From Pseudomonadota bacterium (lineage in GTDB: Bacteria > Myxococcota_A > UBA796 > GCA-2862545): a stretch of 54,183 bases of DNA. The translations under genes were made by a program, and so were the position numbers. Every line of letters begins with the position of its first letter. Position 1 is the first letter of the stretch. The DNA lies in NCBI GenBank assembly GCA_023954855.1, contig JAGSGY010000033.1, positions 1 to 54,183 of the forward strand, written 5' to 3'. Below are positions 41,080 to 50,120 of the stretch, piece by piece. The notes under the pieces were generated by a model that did no database searches, was not told where the DNA came from, and saw nothing but the letters and a program-made list of their open reading frames with translations.

Positions 41080-42543
41080 ATGAACTGGCTGTCGCTCCTC
41101 CTGCTCACCGCGTGCACCGGTGGGGCTGTGCGCACCCCGCCCACGGATGGCGATGACAGCGAGCCTGTGGACGCTCCCGTAGAGACCGCTGAGGTGGATT
41201 GGCCTCGCGAGCTGCGCGGAAGCTGGGTCGCGACGGTCTGGAACATCAATTTCCCGAGTGAGCGAGGTCTGTCGGTCGCGGCGCAGAAGGCCGAGCTGGA
41301 CGCGCTCGTAGAAGCTGCGGATGGCGCCCACCTCAACGCCCTGTTCTTTCAGGTGCGTCCGGAGGGGGATGCGCTCTACGCGAGTGACATCGAGCCGTGG
41401 AGTCACGTACTCACGGGCACACAAGGCCAGGACCCGGGCTACGACCCGCTCAGCTATTTGCTCGACGCCGCGCACGCGCGTCAGATCGAGGTGCACGCCT
41501 GGCTCAACCCGTATCGGGCCAAGGCCTCGAGTCCGGCATTTGCCAGCACCCACATGGGGAGCGCGCACCCGGAATGGGTCTTCGACTACGGCGCGTCGGA
41601 CTGGATGGACCCGGGTCAGCCCGGCGTTCGTGCGCAGCTCGTCTCCGTCGTCACGGATCTCACCGACCGCTACCCGATCGATGGCATTCACTTCGACGAC
41701 TACTTCTATCCCTACCCGGACGGTCCGTTCCCTGACTCGGCGACCTATGCGGCGTACCAGGGCGACGGTGGCACGCTGTCCCTCGCCGACTGGCGACGCA
41801 AGAACGTCGACACCGCCATGCAAGAGGTGTCCGAGGCCGTCGCTGCGACGGACCCCGCCGTGCGCTTTGGCGTCAGCCCATTCGGCATCTACCGGCCTGG
41901 CCAACCCGCCGGAGTCGTCGGCTTCGACCAGTACGAGGGGCTCTACGCAGACCCAAAGAAGTGGATGGATGAGGGCTGGGTCGACTACCTCGCACCGCAG
42001 CTCTACTGGGTGAGCACCAGCTCCGGACAGCCCTACGGTCCGCTGATCGAGTGGTGGTCCGACAACGCGGTAGGCGACCGGACCATCTTTGCGGGGGACT
42101 ACCTGTCCAAGCTCGGCAGCTCCTCTTCGTGGACGATCGATGAGTTCCGCACGCAGGTTGGGCTCGTCCGCGCCCAAGAGAACGCCAGCGGCCACATCTT
42201 CTACAACGTCGACCCGATCCTCACGAACCAGGACGGGATTCGCGATGTGCTGGGCACCGAGCTGTTTCCGAACCGCACGCTGACTCCGGTGATGGCCTCG
42301 GCGACCGGTCGTGTGGCGAGTCCGCCCACGGTGATGGTGACCGAAGGCGTCGCCTCGGTGCAGCACAACGACGGCGTGGGCGCGCGCGTGGTCACCGTGT
42401 ACCGCGACGTGGATGGAACGTGGACTCCCGACACGCTTCACTCTCCAGGACAGTCGATTTCGCTGGCTTCTGGGCGCTGGGCGCTCGCGACGGTGTCGCG
42501 TGACGGGGTGGAGAGTGACGCGGTCGTGGTGGTCGTCGACTAG
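41080..42543 (+). CDS. GHL10-family glycoside hydrolase-like lipoprotein
   Basis: 487 residues. The very short signal MNWLSLLLLTAC gives Cys12. The domain from residue ~44 (RGSWVATVWNINFPSE; NALFFQVRPEGDALYASDIE; PLSYLLDAAHARQIEVHAWL-NPYRA; IDGIHFDDYFYPYP; FGVSPFGIYRPG) matches the PF02638 GHL10 family (YngK-like). HFDDYFYPYP holds the putative catalytic acidic residues. A C-terminal beta domain follows. It probably acts on cell-wall or exopolysaccharide glycans from the envelope. Confidence 0.93.
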   Translation: MNWLSLLLLTACTGGAVRTPPTDGDDSEPVDAPVETAEVDWPRELRGSWVATVWNINFPSERGLSVAAQKAELDALVEAADGAHLNALFFQVRPEGDALYASDIEPWSHVLTGTQGQDPGYDPLSYLLDAAHARQIEVHAWLNPYRAKASSPAFASTHMGSAHPEWVFDYGASDWMDPGQPGVRAQLVSVVTDLTDRYPIDGIHFDDYFYPYPDGPFPDSATYAAYQGDGGTLSLADWRRKNVDTAMQEVSEAVAATDPAVRFGVSPFGIYRPGQPAGVVGFDQYEGLYADPKKWMDEGWVDYLAPQLYWVSTSSGQPYGPLIEWWSDNAVGDRTIFAGDYLSKLGSSSSWTIDEFRTQVGLVRAQENASGHIFYNVDPILTNQDGIRDVLGTELFPNRTLTPVMASATGRVASPPTVMVTEGVASVQHNDGVGARVVTVYRDVDGTWTPDTLHSPGQSISLASGRWALATVSRDGVESDAVVVVVD

Positions 42544-42572
42544 CCGTGCGGTAGGCTCTACGGGGAGGCCGA

Positions 42573-42788
42573 ATGGCTGTGAAAGAGCGACGCAAGGCGC
42601 TGGGCTGGAATCGTCGGGAACTCGCCGGACGTGCCGGGGTGAACAGTGCCGCACTCGCGTTGGTCGAGCGTGGCGAGTGGAACGACGAGGACCTGCTGAC
42701 GCGCCTCGACACCGTGCTCACGGCGGCCGAGAACGGAGACTTCGACCTGCGGCTCGAGCCTCACAAGCGCCCCGAGCCCGAGAACTAG
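42573..42788 (+). CDS. Small XRE-type helix-turn-helix protein
   Basis: 71 residues. The N-terminal half (RRKALGWNRRELAGRAGVNS-AALALVERGEW) fits the Cro/C1-type helix-turn-helix, with the Q/R-x-x-L-A-x-x-A-G-V-x-x-x-x-(I/L)-x-x-x-E-x-G pattern. It probably binds DNA as a dimer. It is shorter than typical repressors and lacks a sensor domain. It lies 29 bp after the GHL10 gene, and its TAG shares CTAG with the convergent ABC gene stop (42785-42788). Confidence 0.82.
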   Translation: MAVKERRKALGWNRRELAGRAGVNSAALALVERGEWNDEDLLTRLDTVLTAAENGDFDLRLEPHKRPEPEN

Positions 42789-43393
42789 GCGGGACGCTGG
42801 GCCTGAGGCATCGTCAGCGTGACGTCGGCCTCGAGCGGAAGCTCACCGTGGTGTGAGAGCACGAACAGGTGCTGCCCCCGCATGCGTCCGATCGCGTCGA
42901 TCAGCCAGTGTACGCCGGCATCATCGAGGTGCGTGAACGTCTCGTCGAGCAAGATCAGGTGCGGGTCGCCGGCAAGGGCGGCAATCAGCTCTGCGCGCCG
43001 CCGCTGACCACTGCTCATCTGGTCCAGGCGAAGATGCGCGGGCAGGTCGAGCTCGGCCAGCAGAGGCGCGCCATTCCAGCTCGGGGCCCCGCGAAAGGCC
43101 GCCCACTGTCGCCAGGCCTCGGTCGCAGTCAGAAAGCCGGGGAGCTCGGCCGCGGGTGCACACGCGCCGATGTGCGCTCGGGTCGGCGCATGGTGAAAGG
43201 GGTCGCTCCCGTCGAGTCGCACGGACCCCGACGAGGGCTCGAGCACGCCGCCCACCACTCGCAGCAGCGTGGTCTTGCCTGACCCGTTCGGCCCCTGTAG
43301 GTGGACCACGCCCGTCGTCGCCGAGAGGGTGAGGGGACCGAGGGTCGTGCCATCCGGATAGCGGTAACGCAGGTCGTTCACGCTCAGCTTCAT
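42785..43393 (-). CDS. ABC transporter ATP-binding protein
   Basis: 202 residues. Walker A is GPNGSGKTTL (residue ~34), the ABC signature is SSGQRRRAELIAALA, Walker B is PHLILLDETFTHLDD and the switch His is FVLSHHGE. The size is near that of CcmA-type or minimal ABC ATPases. It is coupled by ATGA (43390-43393) to the upstream membrane gene, so the two form an export or assembly unit. The substrate is unknown. Confidence 0.92.
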   Translation of the reverse strand: MKLSVNDLRYRYPDGTTLGPLTLSATTGVVHLQGPNGSGKTTLLRVVGGVLEPSSGSVRLDGSDPFHHAPTRAHIGACAPAAELPGFLTATEAWRQWAAFRGAPSWNGAPLLAELDLPAHLRLDQMSSGQRRRAELIAALAGDPHLILLDETFTHLDDAGVHWLIDAIGRMRGQHLFVLSHHGELPLEADVTLTMPQAQRPA

Positions 43394-44589
43394 GGGGCGT
43401 TCCGGGCGCGGGCGAGGGTCCAGGTGGTGCCTAACCATCCTGCCAAAGCGAGACACGCGGCCCCCAGCGGGCTGAACGGAAGCGGCGTGAGCGCGAGTCC
43501 TCCGAGGGCAAGCACCCACCAGAGGTAGCTGCCTCGGTCGGCGTCGGTGCGTCTTCCCACACCCACGGCGAACCAGGCGGCGCCGGTGAGCATGGCGGCA
43601 GCATGTAAGACCAGCCGAAACAGGCCACCTGTGCCTCCGGCGAGCACGGCATGGAGCACGCTCGCCACCGTCGGCACGGCCAGCACTGCGCCAATGCCGA
43701 TGAGGAGGCTGCCGCGTCGTGCCGCAGACAAGGGTGCCCGGCGAGGGTCCAGAGCCGGTCCGAGGGCGCCGGGCAGCGCGAGAATGCCCGCAGCGGAGGC
43801 GGTGAGCGCGAGGGTGGCGATCAGAAGGCCGCCGCGCACCGCGCTCTCCCCCGTCAGAGGGAAGTTTGCGACCGCAGCCCGCTGTACGGCATAGGCCGGG
43901 GCCGAGATGAACAGGGCGCCAAGGACCACGCCGCGCTCTAGCCGCCACAGCGCGCGCAAGTCGCGGAGCACGATCGCCGAAGAGGGGCTCCAGGCTCGCC
44001 AGGCAGTGGTCTTCCGTGCGGCACCGGACGGAGGAGGGGACTGGGCTACCAAGCGGCAACCCATCGCTCCTCCAGCCAACAGGGCGAAGCCGCCAATCGG
44101 GACGAACTCGGCCAGGCCAAGGACTGCTGCGCCGGCGATGACACCGGCTAGGGCCTGCAATCTCCGATTCGAGGCCAGAGCGAGACCCGTGACCGTCGAG
44201 GCCGCAGGCAGGGCGAGGGGATGTGCGAAGAGCCAGCCGATCAACGCGAGGGGAAGCACTGCGGTCAGCCAGACCGGCGCGAGCCCCAGCGCGTTTGCGA
44301 GGCCACCGACGGGCACACGCCACCGCCACCGGTCTTCGTCGCTGCGAAGGGCCAGGGTCATCGGCGCCGCGATACTGTGCCCCCACAGCCCCGCGATGAC
44401 CGTGCTGGCGAGCACGCGTTCACTCGCGCTCCACTCGGCGATCATCGAGCGCACGATGTGCCAGTCGATCACTGCGTCGGCCTGGACCGCAATCAACGCG
44501 AGGCCAATGCCGGTGGGCGCAAGCGCGCGTGAGAAGCGGGGCAAGCTATGGCGACCGACGAGTCTTGCCAGGCGCAGCCCGTGAATCAC
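43390..44589 (-). CDS. ABC-type membrane permease partner
   Basis: 399 residues from GTG at 44589, overlapping the stop of the upstream gene (GTGA). About ten hydrophobic segments are present, and the sequence is rich in Ala/Leu/Gly (LALIGWLFAHPLALPAASTV; GGLLIATLALTASAAGILAL). No permease family motif was recognised. Coupling to the ABC ATPase makes it the likely transmembrane half of the exporter. In-frame sequence upstream of the GTG is antisense to the cNMP protein and not protein-like. Confidence 0.8.
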   Translation of the reverse strand: MIHGLRLARLVGRHSLPRFSRALAPTGIGLALIAVQADAVIDWHIVRSMIAEWSASERVLASTVIAGLWGHSIAAPMTLALRSDEDRWRWRVPVGGLANALGLAPVWLTAVLPLALIGWLFAHPLALPAASTVTGLALASNRRLQALAGVIAGAAVLGLAEFVPIGGFALLAGGAMGCRLVAQSPPPSGAARKTTAWRAWSPSSAIVLRDLRALWRLERGVVLGALFISAPAYAVQRAAVANFPLTGESAVRGGLLIATLALTASAAGILALPGALGPALDPRRAPLSAARRGSLLIGIGAVLAVPTVASVLHAVLAGGTGGLFRLVLHAAAMLTGAAWFAVGVGRRTDADRGSYLWWVLALGGLALTPLPFSPLGAACLALAGWLGTTWTLARARNAP

Positions 44590-44768
44590 GGGGCGTAGAT
44601 TGGAGGCAGTGGCGCGCCTTGCTCGGCGAGCCACTGCGCCACCGGGAGGTCTTGGTCGAAGTGTGCGAGTGCGGCGCCTGCCGCGGCGCCAAGCGCGAGG
44701 CTCAGCACGGCGAGAGCCGCATAAAAGGCCAGTCGTACGGCGCAGCCTCGGGATCCGCTCTCTGCCAC
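44586..44768 (-). CDS. Small single-helix membrane protein preceding the ABC module
   Basis: 60 residues from GTG at 44768. AGGAG lies seven bases upstream, which favours this start over ATG 44789 (where AGGAG would be inside the coding region). One hydrophobic segment (LAFYAALAVLSLALGAAAGA) with a small outer tail (HFDQDLPVAQWLAEQGAPLP). It may be an accessory subunit of the coupled permease/ATPase pair. The function is unknown. Confidence 0.65.
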   Translation of the reverse strand: MAESGSRGCAVRLAFYAALAVLSLALGAAAGAALAHFDQDLPVAQWLAEQGAPLPPIYAP

Positions 44769-44891
44769 TGTGGTTCTCCTCGGCGGCATTGTATCCAGAG
44801 CTGGCCTCCGCGTCGTGCATTGCATGGGCGCCGTGCGGTAGGTTCGGGCAGAAGCCGATTCGCGGGGCCTGGGCCCAGCGAAGGAGGACCG

Positions 44892-45911
44892 TTGAGTACA
44901 GCCCGCCACCCGCTGTTTCTGGGCATGAACGATGTGGACGAAGCCACCGCGCTCCGGCGCTGTGAGGAGCGTGTCTTCGAGGCCGGCGATGTGCTGTTTC
45001 TCGAAGGCGCCCCCGCCGAGGCGGTGCTTCTGATTGTCGAAGGAACCCTTGGCATCGACGTGGACGGTGTGGAAGTCGGCACGGCCGAGGGCGGTGGTGT
45101 GCTCGGCGAGATGGCGCTGTTTCAGCAGGGCACACGCACGGCCGATGTGGTGGCCAAGTCGCGCACCCGCGTCCTGGTCCTGACGCGCACTGGCTACGAA
45201 GAGCTGCGCGACACGATGCATCCAATGGCGATGAACCTGGAGCGCCATGCGCTCTACGCCCAGATCGAGAACCTGCGGCGCGTCAGCGACCGCATCGCCG
45301 ACCTGGCCGAAGGGACCGTCGCCGAGATTCGGCCCCCTGCGACGGGCTTCTTCACGGCCATCGCCCGGCTGTTCGGCATTGGTGGCGGGGCTGATCTTCC
45401 GGCGATCGATCGCACTGCGGCGCTGGCCCAGAGCCAGCTGTTCGGCGGGGTTCCGCCTCAGGCCCTCGAAGCGATCGCGAAGCACACCACCGCGCGAGCC
45501 TTCTCTGCGGGGCACTTCTTGTGTACCGAGGGGCAGCCGGGCGAGGAGATGTTCCTCATCGTCTCGGGTCAGATCGAGGTGGTCGTGGCGGTAGAGGGGT
45601 CGCGCGTGCAGCGTCTTGCGACCCTACGGTCTGGCACCGCATTCGGACTGTTGGCTCTCGCTCAGGACCAGCCGCGCATGGCCTCGTGCATCGCGCGCTC
45701 GAAGGTCGTCGTCTTGGCCCTCGACCGCGCCAACTACGCTGCGTTGGCCGAGGGGCCCTACCTCGACTCGTCGACGTTCCGTCGCGCGATGCTCCGCGCG
45801 CTGTCGCAGCAGCTGGCCGTGGCGAACGACCAGCTCGCTGGCTTCGAGCACATGACTGGCGAGTTCGCCGAGCTCAAGCCGCTTCTCGAAGCGGCTGGAG
45901 CGGTGGCATAG
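44892..45911 (+). CDS. Protein with two cyclic-nucleotide-binding-like domains
   Basis: 339 residues from TTG at 44892, with AAGGAGG at 44881-44887. Each half has the cNMP fold: FEAGDVLFLEGAPAEAVLLI, then GGGVLGEMALFQQGTRTADV (residues ~30-85), and FSAGHFLCTEGQPGEEMFLI, then SGTAFGLLALAQDQPRMASC. The first phosphate-binding cassette GEMALFQQGTRTADV keeps Gly-Glu and the Arg; the second has GLLALAQDQPRMA with no Glu, so it may not bind a cyclic nucleotide. No DNA-binding domain was noticed. It is probably a cAMP- or cGMP-responsive regulator of a partner. Confidence 0.88.
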   Translation: MSTARHPLFLGMNDVDEATALRRCEERVFEAGDVLFLEGAPAEAVLLIVEGTLGIDVDGVEVGTAEGGGVLGEMALFQQGTRTADVVAKSRTRVLVLTRTGYEELRDTMHPMAMNLERHALYAQIENLRRVSDRIADLAEGTVAEIRPPATGFFTAIARLFGIGGGADLPAIDRTAALAQSQLFGGVPPQALEAIAKHTTARAFSAGHFLCTEGQPGEEMFLIVSGQIEVVVAVEGSRVQRLATLRSGTAFGLLALAQDQPRMASCIARSKVVVLALDRANYAALAEGPYLDSSTFRRAMLRALSQQLAVANDQLAGFEHMTGEFAELKPLLEAAGAVA

Positions 45912-45914
45912 CCT

Positions 45915-47099
45915 CTACTCGAGGACGGGGCTGACCTTTGCGGCCGCCTCGCCGGCGCGACGACGCGCGTGGTCGAGATCGACGCCTGTGGCCAGCGCCA
46001 CACCGAGACGGCGGTGGCCGCCGATGGTGGGCTTGCCGAATAGGCGGACCTGAACCTGCGGCTCGGTGAGGGCATCGGCGACGCCGTCGAAGGCCGGAGC
46101 CTCGCTGTGTCCTTCGCCGAGGATGACGGCAGAAGCGCCGGGTGCGACCTGGCGGATCTCGGGAATCGGGAGTCCGAGGATGGCCCGTACATGCAGCGCG
46201 AACTGCGACAGCTCCTGGCTGACCATGGTGACCATGCCGGTGTCGTGGGGGCGGGGCGAGATCTCCGAGAACCAGACGGTGTCGCCCTTGCAGAAGAACT
46301 CGCAGCCGAACAGCCCGGTGCCGCCGAGGGCCTCGGTGACCTTCTCGGCCATGCGCTGCGCCTCGGCCAGAGCGGCCGGCGTCATCGGCTGAGGCTGCCA
46401 GGACTCGTGGTAGTCGCCGCCGACCTGGCGGTGACCGACGGGCGCGCAGAAGCTGGTTCCGGCCACGTGTCGGGCGGTGAGCAGCGTGATCTCGTACTCG
46501 AAGTCGACGAAGCCTTCGACGATGACGCGAGCCGAGTCGCCGCGGCTTCCCTCGATGGCCTCAGTCCAAGCGCCATCGATGTCGGCGGCGGTGTGCACCG
46601 TGCTCTGGCCCTTTCCGGATGAGCTCATGACCGGCTTGACGACACAGGGCATGCCCACCGCTTCGACGGCGGCGCGGTAGCTCTCCAAGGAATCGGCGAA
46701 CCGGTACGGTGAGGTCTTCAGCCCGAGTTCCTCGGCGGCCAGGCGACGAATGCCCTCGCGGTCCATGGTGAGCTGCGTGGCGCGCGCCGTCGGAATGACT
46801 CGGTGGCCCTCGAGCTCGAGCTCGCGGAGTGTGTCGGTGGCGATGGCCTCGATCTCGGGCACGATGAAGTCGGGCTTCTCGGCCTCGACCACTTCGCGTA
46901 GGCGCGCGGCATCGGTCATCGGAAACACGTACGACCGATGAGCCACCTGCATCGCGGGGGCGTTCGCATACCGGTCACAGGCAATGACCTCGATGCCGAG
47001 ACGCTGGGCCTCGATGACGACTTCCTTTCCGAGCTCGCCGCTCCCGAGCATGAGGAGCTTCAGAGCAGTGCGGGTCGTCGCGGTACCGATTCGAGGCAT
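45915..47099 (-). CDS. purT: Formate-dependent phosphoribosylglycinamide formyltransferase PurT
   Basis: 394 residues, the normal length. The N-terminal [20 protein letters not shown] and [20 protein letters not shown] match PurT. The ATP-grasp part contains [35 protein letters not shown] and [20 protein letters not shown], then [13 protein letters not shown]. PurT uses ATP and formate for the third step of purine synthesis and lacks PurN's folate requirement. It is cytoplasmic. It is convergent with the cNMP gene (3-bp gap). Confidence 0.96.
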   Translation of the reverse strand: MPRIGTATTRTALKLLMLGSGELGKEVVIEAQRLGIEVIACDRYANAPAMQVAHRSYVFPMTDAARLREVVEAEKPDFIVPEIEAIATDTLRELELEGHRVIPTARATQLTMDREGIRRLAAEELGLKTSPYRFADSLESYRAAVEAVGMPCVVKPVMSSSGKGQSTVHTAADIDGAWTEAIEGSRGDSARVIVEGFVDFEYEITLLTARHVAGTSFCAPVGHRQVGGDYHESWQPQPMTPAALAEAQRMAEKVTEALGGTGLFGCEFFCKGDTVWFSEISPRPHDTGMVTMVSQELSQFALHVRAILGLPIPEIRQVAPGASAVILGEGHSEAPAFDGVADALTEPQVQVRLFGKPTIGGHRRLGVALATGVDLDHARRRAGEAAAKVSPVLE

Positions 47100-47183
47100 G
47101 GGCCCTCCAGCGTTGTGGCGGGCTCGGTAGCACTGCGTCCGCCTCGCGAAAGGCGTGTTTCGGAATCGTGGCTGAGTCGACGA

Positions 47184-48509
47184 CTACTCGACGATGGCGA
47201 GGGTGCCCTCTTCGGGCTCGTCAATCTCGGGGTCGGCTTCGCCCTGATGGACCACGTCGCCGATGCCGTCATTGTTCTCGTCCCGGAGGTTGCCGTCTTC
47301 GTCGGTGCACGAGATGTAGGCGTCCATGAAGCCGTAGCGGTTGCTCGGCGAGCCGCTGCTCACCTCTTCGATGTTGTAGATGATCATGTTGACGTAGCCG
47401 CTTGGTGTGGCGGACTGGTTGAACTGCGCGCCTGAAGTGACGTTGCCGTAGCTGTCGCAGCTGAAGTCGTTGCGGTTGAACACGGTGATCGCGCGCTTGA
47501 TCATGACGTCGGAGCCGTTGGGATCGCAGTCGGGCGGGTTTGCAGGGCAGTGGTTGCCCTGGGTGCTGGTGTCGCAGACGTCCGACACGTTTGTTGGGCA
47601 GGCTCCCCACTCGGCTTGCCAGCCTTCCGGCAGCGTTGAGTAGTCGTAGGGCACTCCGTTGACAGTTGCCGTGCCTCCCGCCAGCTGCGCGGCAATGATG
47701 GCCTGCGCCGATGCAACGTTGCCGTTCTGGAGAGTCATCGCGGCGGTTCCGTCATCGATGTCGTCCGCGTCGTGGGCATTGGTGCAGTCCCCGTCCACCG
47801 TTGCGAGGGCGTTCTTGATCGTGTTCGCGCCGCCGCCGCCGGTATAGCTCCAGCCGACGTTGTCGCTTCCGGCCGGGGACCACTGCATGCGAATGAGCGA
47901 GCCGCAAGGGGCTTCGTCCATCCAGTCGGTCATGGAGCACTCGGGAATGCTCATCGGGAATGCGCAGGGAATGCCTGGCTGCTCGACGATGGGCAACCGG
48001 GCAATGGCGTAGTTTGCGGCGGTCACCGACGACTTACCGAAGGGGAAGCCGGCGAAAATGGTGGTGACGTCTTCCTGCGCGCCTACGTAAACCGCGTTGG
48101 CGTCGATCGCGGTGACGGCAGGGTGGTTCGTGCCGCTGGCGTAGCCCGTCGGAGTGCCGCCCATCTCGGTCCAGCAGCCATCGTTGTTCGTGCAGTCGTT
48201 CTCGCCGACCACGTCGTAGCGTCCGACCACGATGTCGGCGGAGTCGAGGGCGACGCTCGAGCCGTGCACCTTGTTCGCCTGGGCGATGCTGAGAGCGCGG
48301 AGCTCCGCGGCGGTGACACCTGCGTCGGTACCGTCGAGGAGCATCGCGCCTGCGTGCGCACCCGCGTCTGCTGCGTTCGCCAGCTGGGTCATGGCGAGCC
48401 GCTGCCAACCGACATCCACGCCGATCGCCGTGAATCCGAGCATCACGGAAGCCGTGATGCCGAAGATTGCGGAGTATGTACCGCGACGATGGCTCGGGTG
48501 GTGGCGCAT
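47184..48509 (-). CDS. TadG/DUF2134-like Flp-pilus or secretion protein
   Basis: 441 residues. A basic start (MRHHPSHRRG) leads into a single hydrophobic helix (IFGITASVMLGFTAIGVDVG), then QLANAADAGAHAGAMLLDGT, the Tad/TadG N-terminal pattern (AAD-A-ALAGA). The rest is a beta/alpha domain with scattered Cys and Asn/Asp (CDTSTQGNHCPANPPDCDPN; CTDEDGNLRDENNDGIGD). No other tad genes are in the window, so this may be an orphan. A hairpin in the leader holds the ribosome-binding site. Confidence 0.8.
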   Translation of the reverse strand: MRHHPSHRRGTYSAIFGITASVMLGFTAIGVDVGWQRLAMTQLANAADAGAHAGAMLLDGTDAGVTAAELRALSIAQANKVHGSSVALDSADIVVGRYDVVGENDCTNNDGCWTEMGGTPTGYASGTNHPAVTAIDANAVYVGAQEDVTTIFAGFPFGKSSVTAANYAIARLPIVEQPGIPCAFPMSIPECSMTDWMDEAPCGSLIRMQWSPAGSDNVGWSYTGGGGANTIKNALATVDGDCTNAHDADDIDDGTAAMTLQNGNVASAQAIIAAQLAGGTATVNGVPYDYSTLPEGWQAEWGACPTNVSDVCDTSTQGNHCPANPPDCDPNGSDVMIKRAITVFNRNDFSCDSYGNVTSGAQFNQSATPSGYVNMIIYNIEEVSSGSPSNRYGFMDAYISCTDEDGNLRDENNDGIGDVVHQGEADPEIDEPEEGTLAIVE

Positions 48510-48514
48510 GGGTT

Positions 48515-48529
48515 CTCCCTTTCAGGGAG
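48515..48529 (-). promoter_or_regulatory. Leader hairpin that sequesters the tadG-like gene's ribosome-binding site
   Basis: On the mRNA, CUCCCU pairs with AGGGAG around the loop GAA. The 3' arm AGGGAG is the Shine-Dalgarno site, five bases from the ATG at 48509. The helix has six perfect pairs. A second small hairpin of CCC/GGG lies just upstream (about 48537-48546). The flanking 48510-48596 stretch is AT-rich and holds no gene. Confidence 0.6.
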
Positions 48530-48596
48530 CGGTTATGCCCGAAAGGGAACACCGGCGCAAATAAATTTTCACCAGCTGTCGCAAAAATTTCCTCGC

Positions 48597-50120
48597 CTAA
48601 CTTACCCCATCCGCCACAAACGACGTTGCACGGCGTGCGAGCGCGTAGATCGTCTCGCTGGGATTCACCCCGAGCGAGCTCGGAAAAACACTTCCATCGA
48701 CCACGAAGAGGTTGTCCATTTCGGCAAATCGGTGCGTCGAGTCGACGACAGTGCCCATCGTGCAGCCACCCATCAGATGCGCACTGAACATCGTGTGCTC
48801 GAGAGCCCCGTACGGCAGGTCTGCGAGAGTACCGATGGCATCTGGCGCAAGTGCCGTCGGCGTGGCGTGCAGTGTGGAGATCATCGTGGCGCCGGCTGCC
48901 ACATGCAGCTCGGCCATGCGCATGTGGGCTTCGCGAATCGCCTCGATGAGGAACGGCCGGGTCGGGTAGTTCAAGCTCGGCCGGCCGTCGGCCCTGAGCG
49001 TGACCACGCCCCCATCGTCCTCGGGTAGCAGGCCATCCACACAGAGCGCGAGGGTCGTGGAGGCATTCTCGAGGTGTCGCATGAACGCGACCATGTCCTC
49101 GCCGAAGGCCTTTGGCCCTGTGGCGCCAAGCATGGGCTGAATCGGCGGCGTCTCGATGAAGAACCCGACCTTGCCCTCGCCTCGGTCCACGAACTGGTGG
49201 CTGGCCGCACTCTGCGGGGCCCCTGCCCACGGGCGAATCGGGTCTGGATAGACGGCCGTGACCGCGCACACCGGGTGAATCATCGTCCGCTTTCCGACCT
49301 TGCCACCGGCGTCGAGCCCCGACCGAAGCAGAAGGGCGGGACCGTGCAGGGCTCCCGCGCTGGACACCACCACCTTGGCGTCCACGCGTACGCGGATGCC
49401 GTTTGGACGGCCGCTTCGGCGATCGAGCACCTCGGCGTCGACTCCAGTGGCCCGGCGCCCTGACCACGTAATCGCCTTCGCACTCACGTCGGCGTAGATC
49501 CGTGCGCCACCTGCAAGCGCGTCTGGCAGATAGGTGCGGTGCATGGCCTGCTTGCCGTTCACCGGGCATCCAACGCCGCAGTAGCCGCTGTTGGCGCAGC
49601 CCTTCACGTTGCGCCGGAGGGTGTGGGCCTCCCAGCCGAGCTCGCGGCAGCCGCGAAGCACGACCCGATTGTTCGCATTCACCAGCTCTTCGGGCCAGTC
49701 GTGGATGTTCAGTCGCTCTTCGACGGCCTCGAAGTGCGGTCGCATCGACGCGCTGTCGACCCCCTCCACGCCGTGGTGCTCGGCCCAGTGCGCGAGGATG
49801 CGGTCGGGGGTTCGATAGCAGGTCGTCCAGTTGATGGTGGTTGAGCCGCCGACGCTTCGCCCCTGTAGGAGCGAGAACGCAAGGTCGTCCGTCGCTTGGG
49901 TTCCGCGCCCTTGGTAGAAGCGCGAGTAGGCTTTGGACTCGTCCAGATCGAAGTCAGCACTCGTGAAGGCGCCGCCCGCTTCGAGAACGACGACGTCCAG
50001 GCCTCGCTCGGTGAGTCCGGCCGCAAGGACAGCCCCACCGGCTCCGGAGCCGACGATGCAGACGTCGCAGGATTCCACCAGATCCCTGGTGTGGCTGTGG
50101 CCCTCGATGACCTGGCTCAT
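48597..50120 (-). CDS. GMC-family FAD oxidoreductase
   Basis: 507 residues from ATG at 50120. The FAD motif is VCIVGSGAGGAVLAAGL, followed by GRSVGGSTTINWTTCYR, a GMC core feature. A Cys-rich insert (GCANSGYCGVGCPVNGKQAM) occurs in this GMC subgroup. The C-terminal NLFVVDGSVFPSSLGVNPSE is the GMC active-site region. It oxidises an alcohol or sterol with an unknown acceptor. Its ATG overlaps the stop of the Tat-secreted partner gene (ATGA, 50117-50120). Confidence 0.94.
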   Translation of the reverse strand: MSQVIEGHSHTRDLVESCDVCIVGSGAGGAVLAAGLTERGLDVVVLEAGGAFTSADFDLDESKAYSRFYQGRGTQATDDLAFSLLQGRSVGGSTTINWTTCYRTPDRILAHWAEHHGVEGVDSASMRPHFEAVEERLNIHDWPEELVNANNRVVLRGCRELGWEAHTLRRNVKGCANSGYCGVGCPVNGKQAMHRTYLPDALAGGARIYADVSAKAITWSGRRATGVDAEVLDRRSGRPNGIRVRVDAKVVVSSAGALHGPALLLRSGLDAGGKVGKRTMIHPVCAVTAVYPDPIRPWAGAPQSAASHQFVDRGEGKVGFFIETPPIQPMLGATGPKAFGEDMVAFMRHLENASTTLALCVDGLLPEDDGGVVTLRADGRPSLNYPTRPFLIEAIREAHMRMAELHVAAGATMISTLHATPTALAPDAIGTLADLPYGALEHTMFSAHLMGGCTMGTVVDSTHRFAEMDNLFVVDGSVFPSSLGVNPSETIYALARRATSFVADGVS

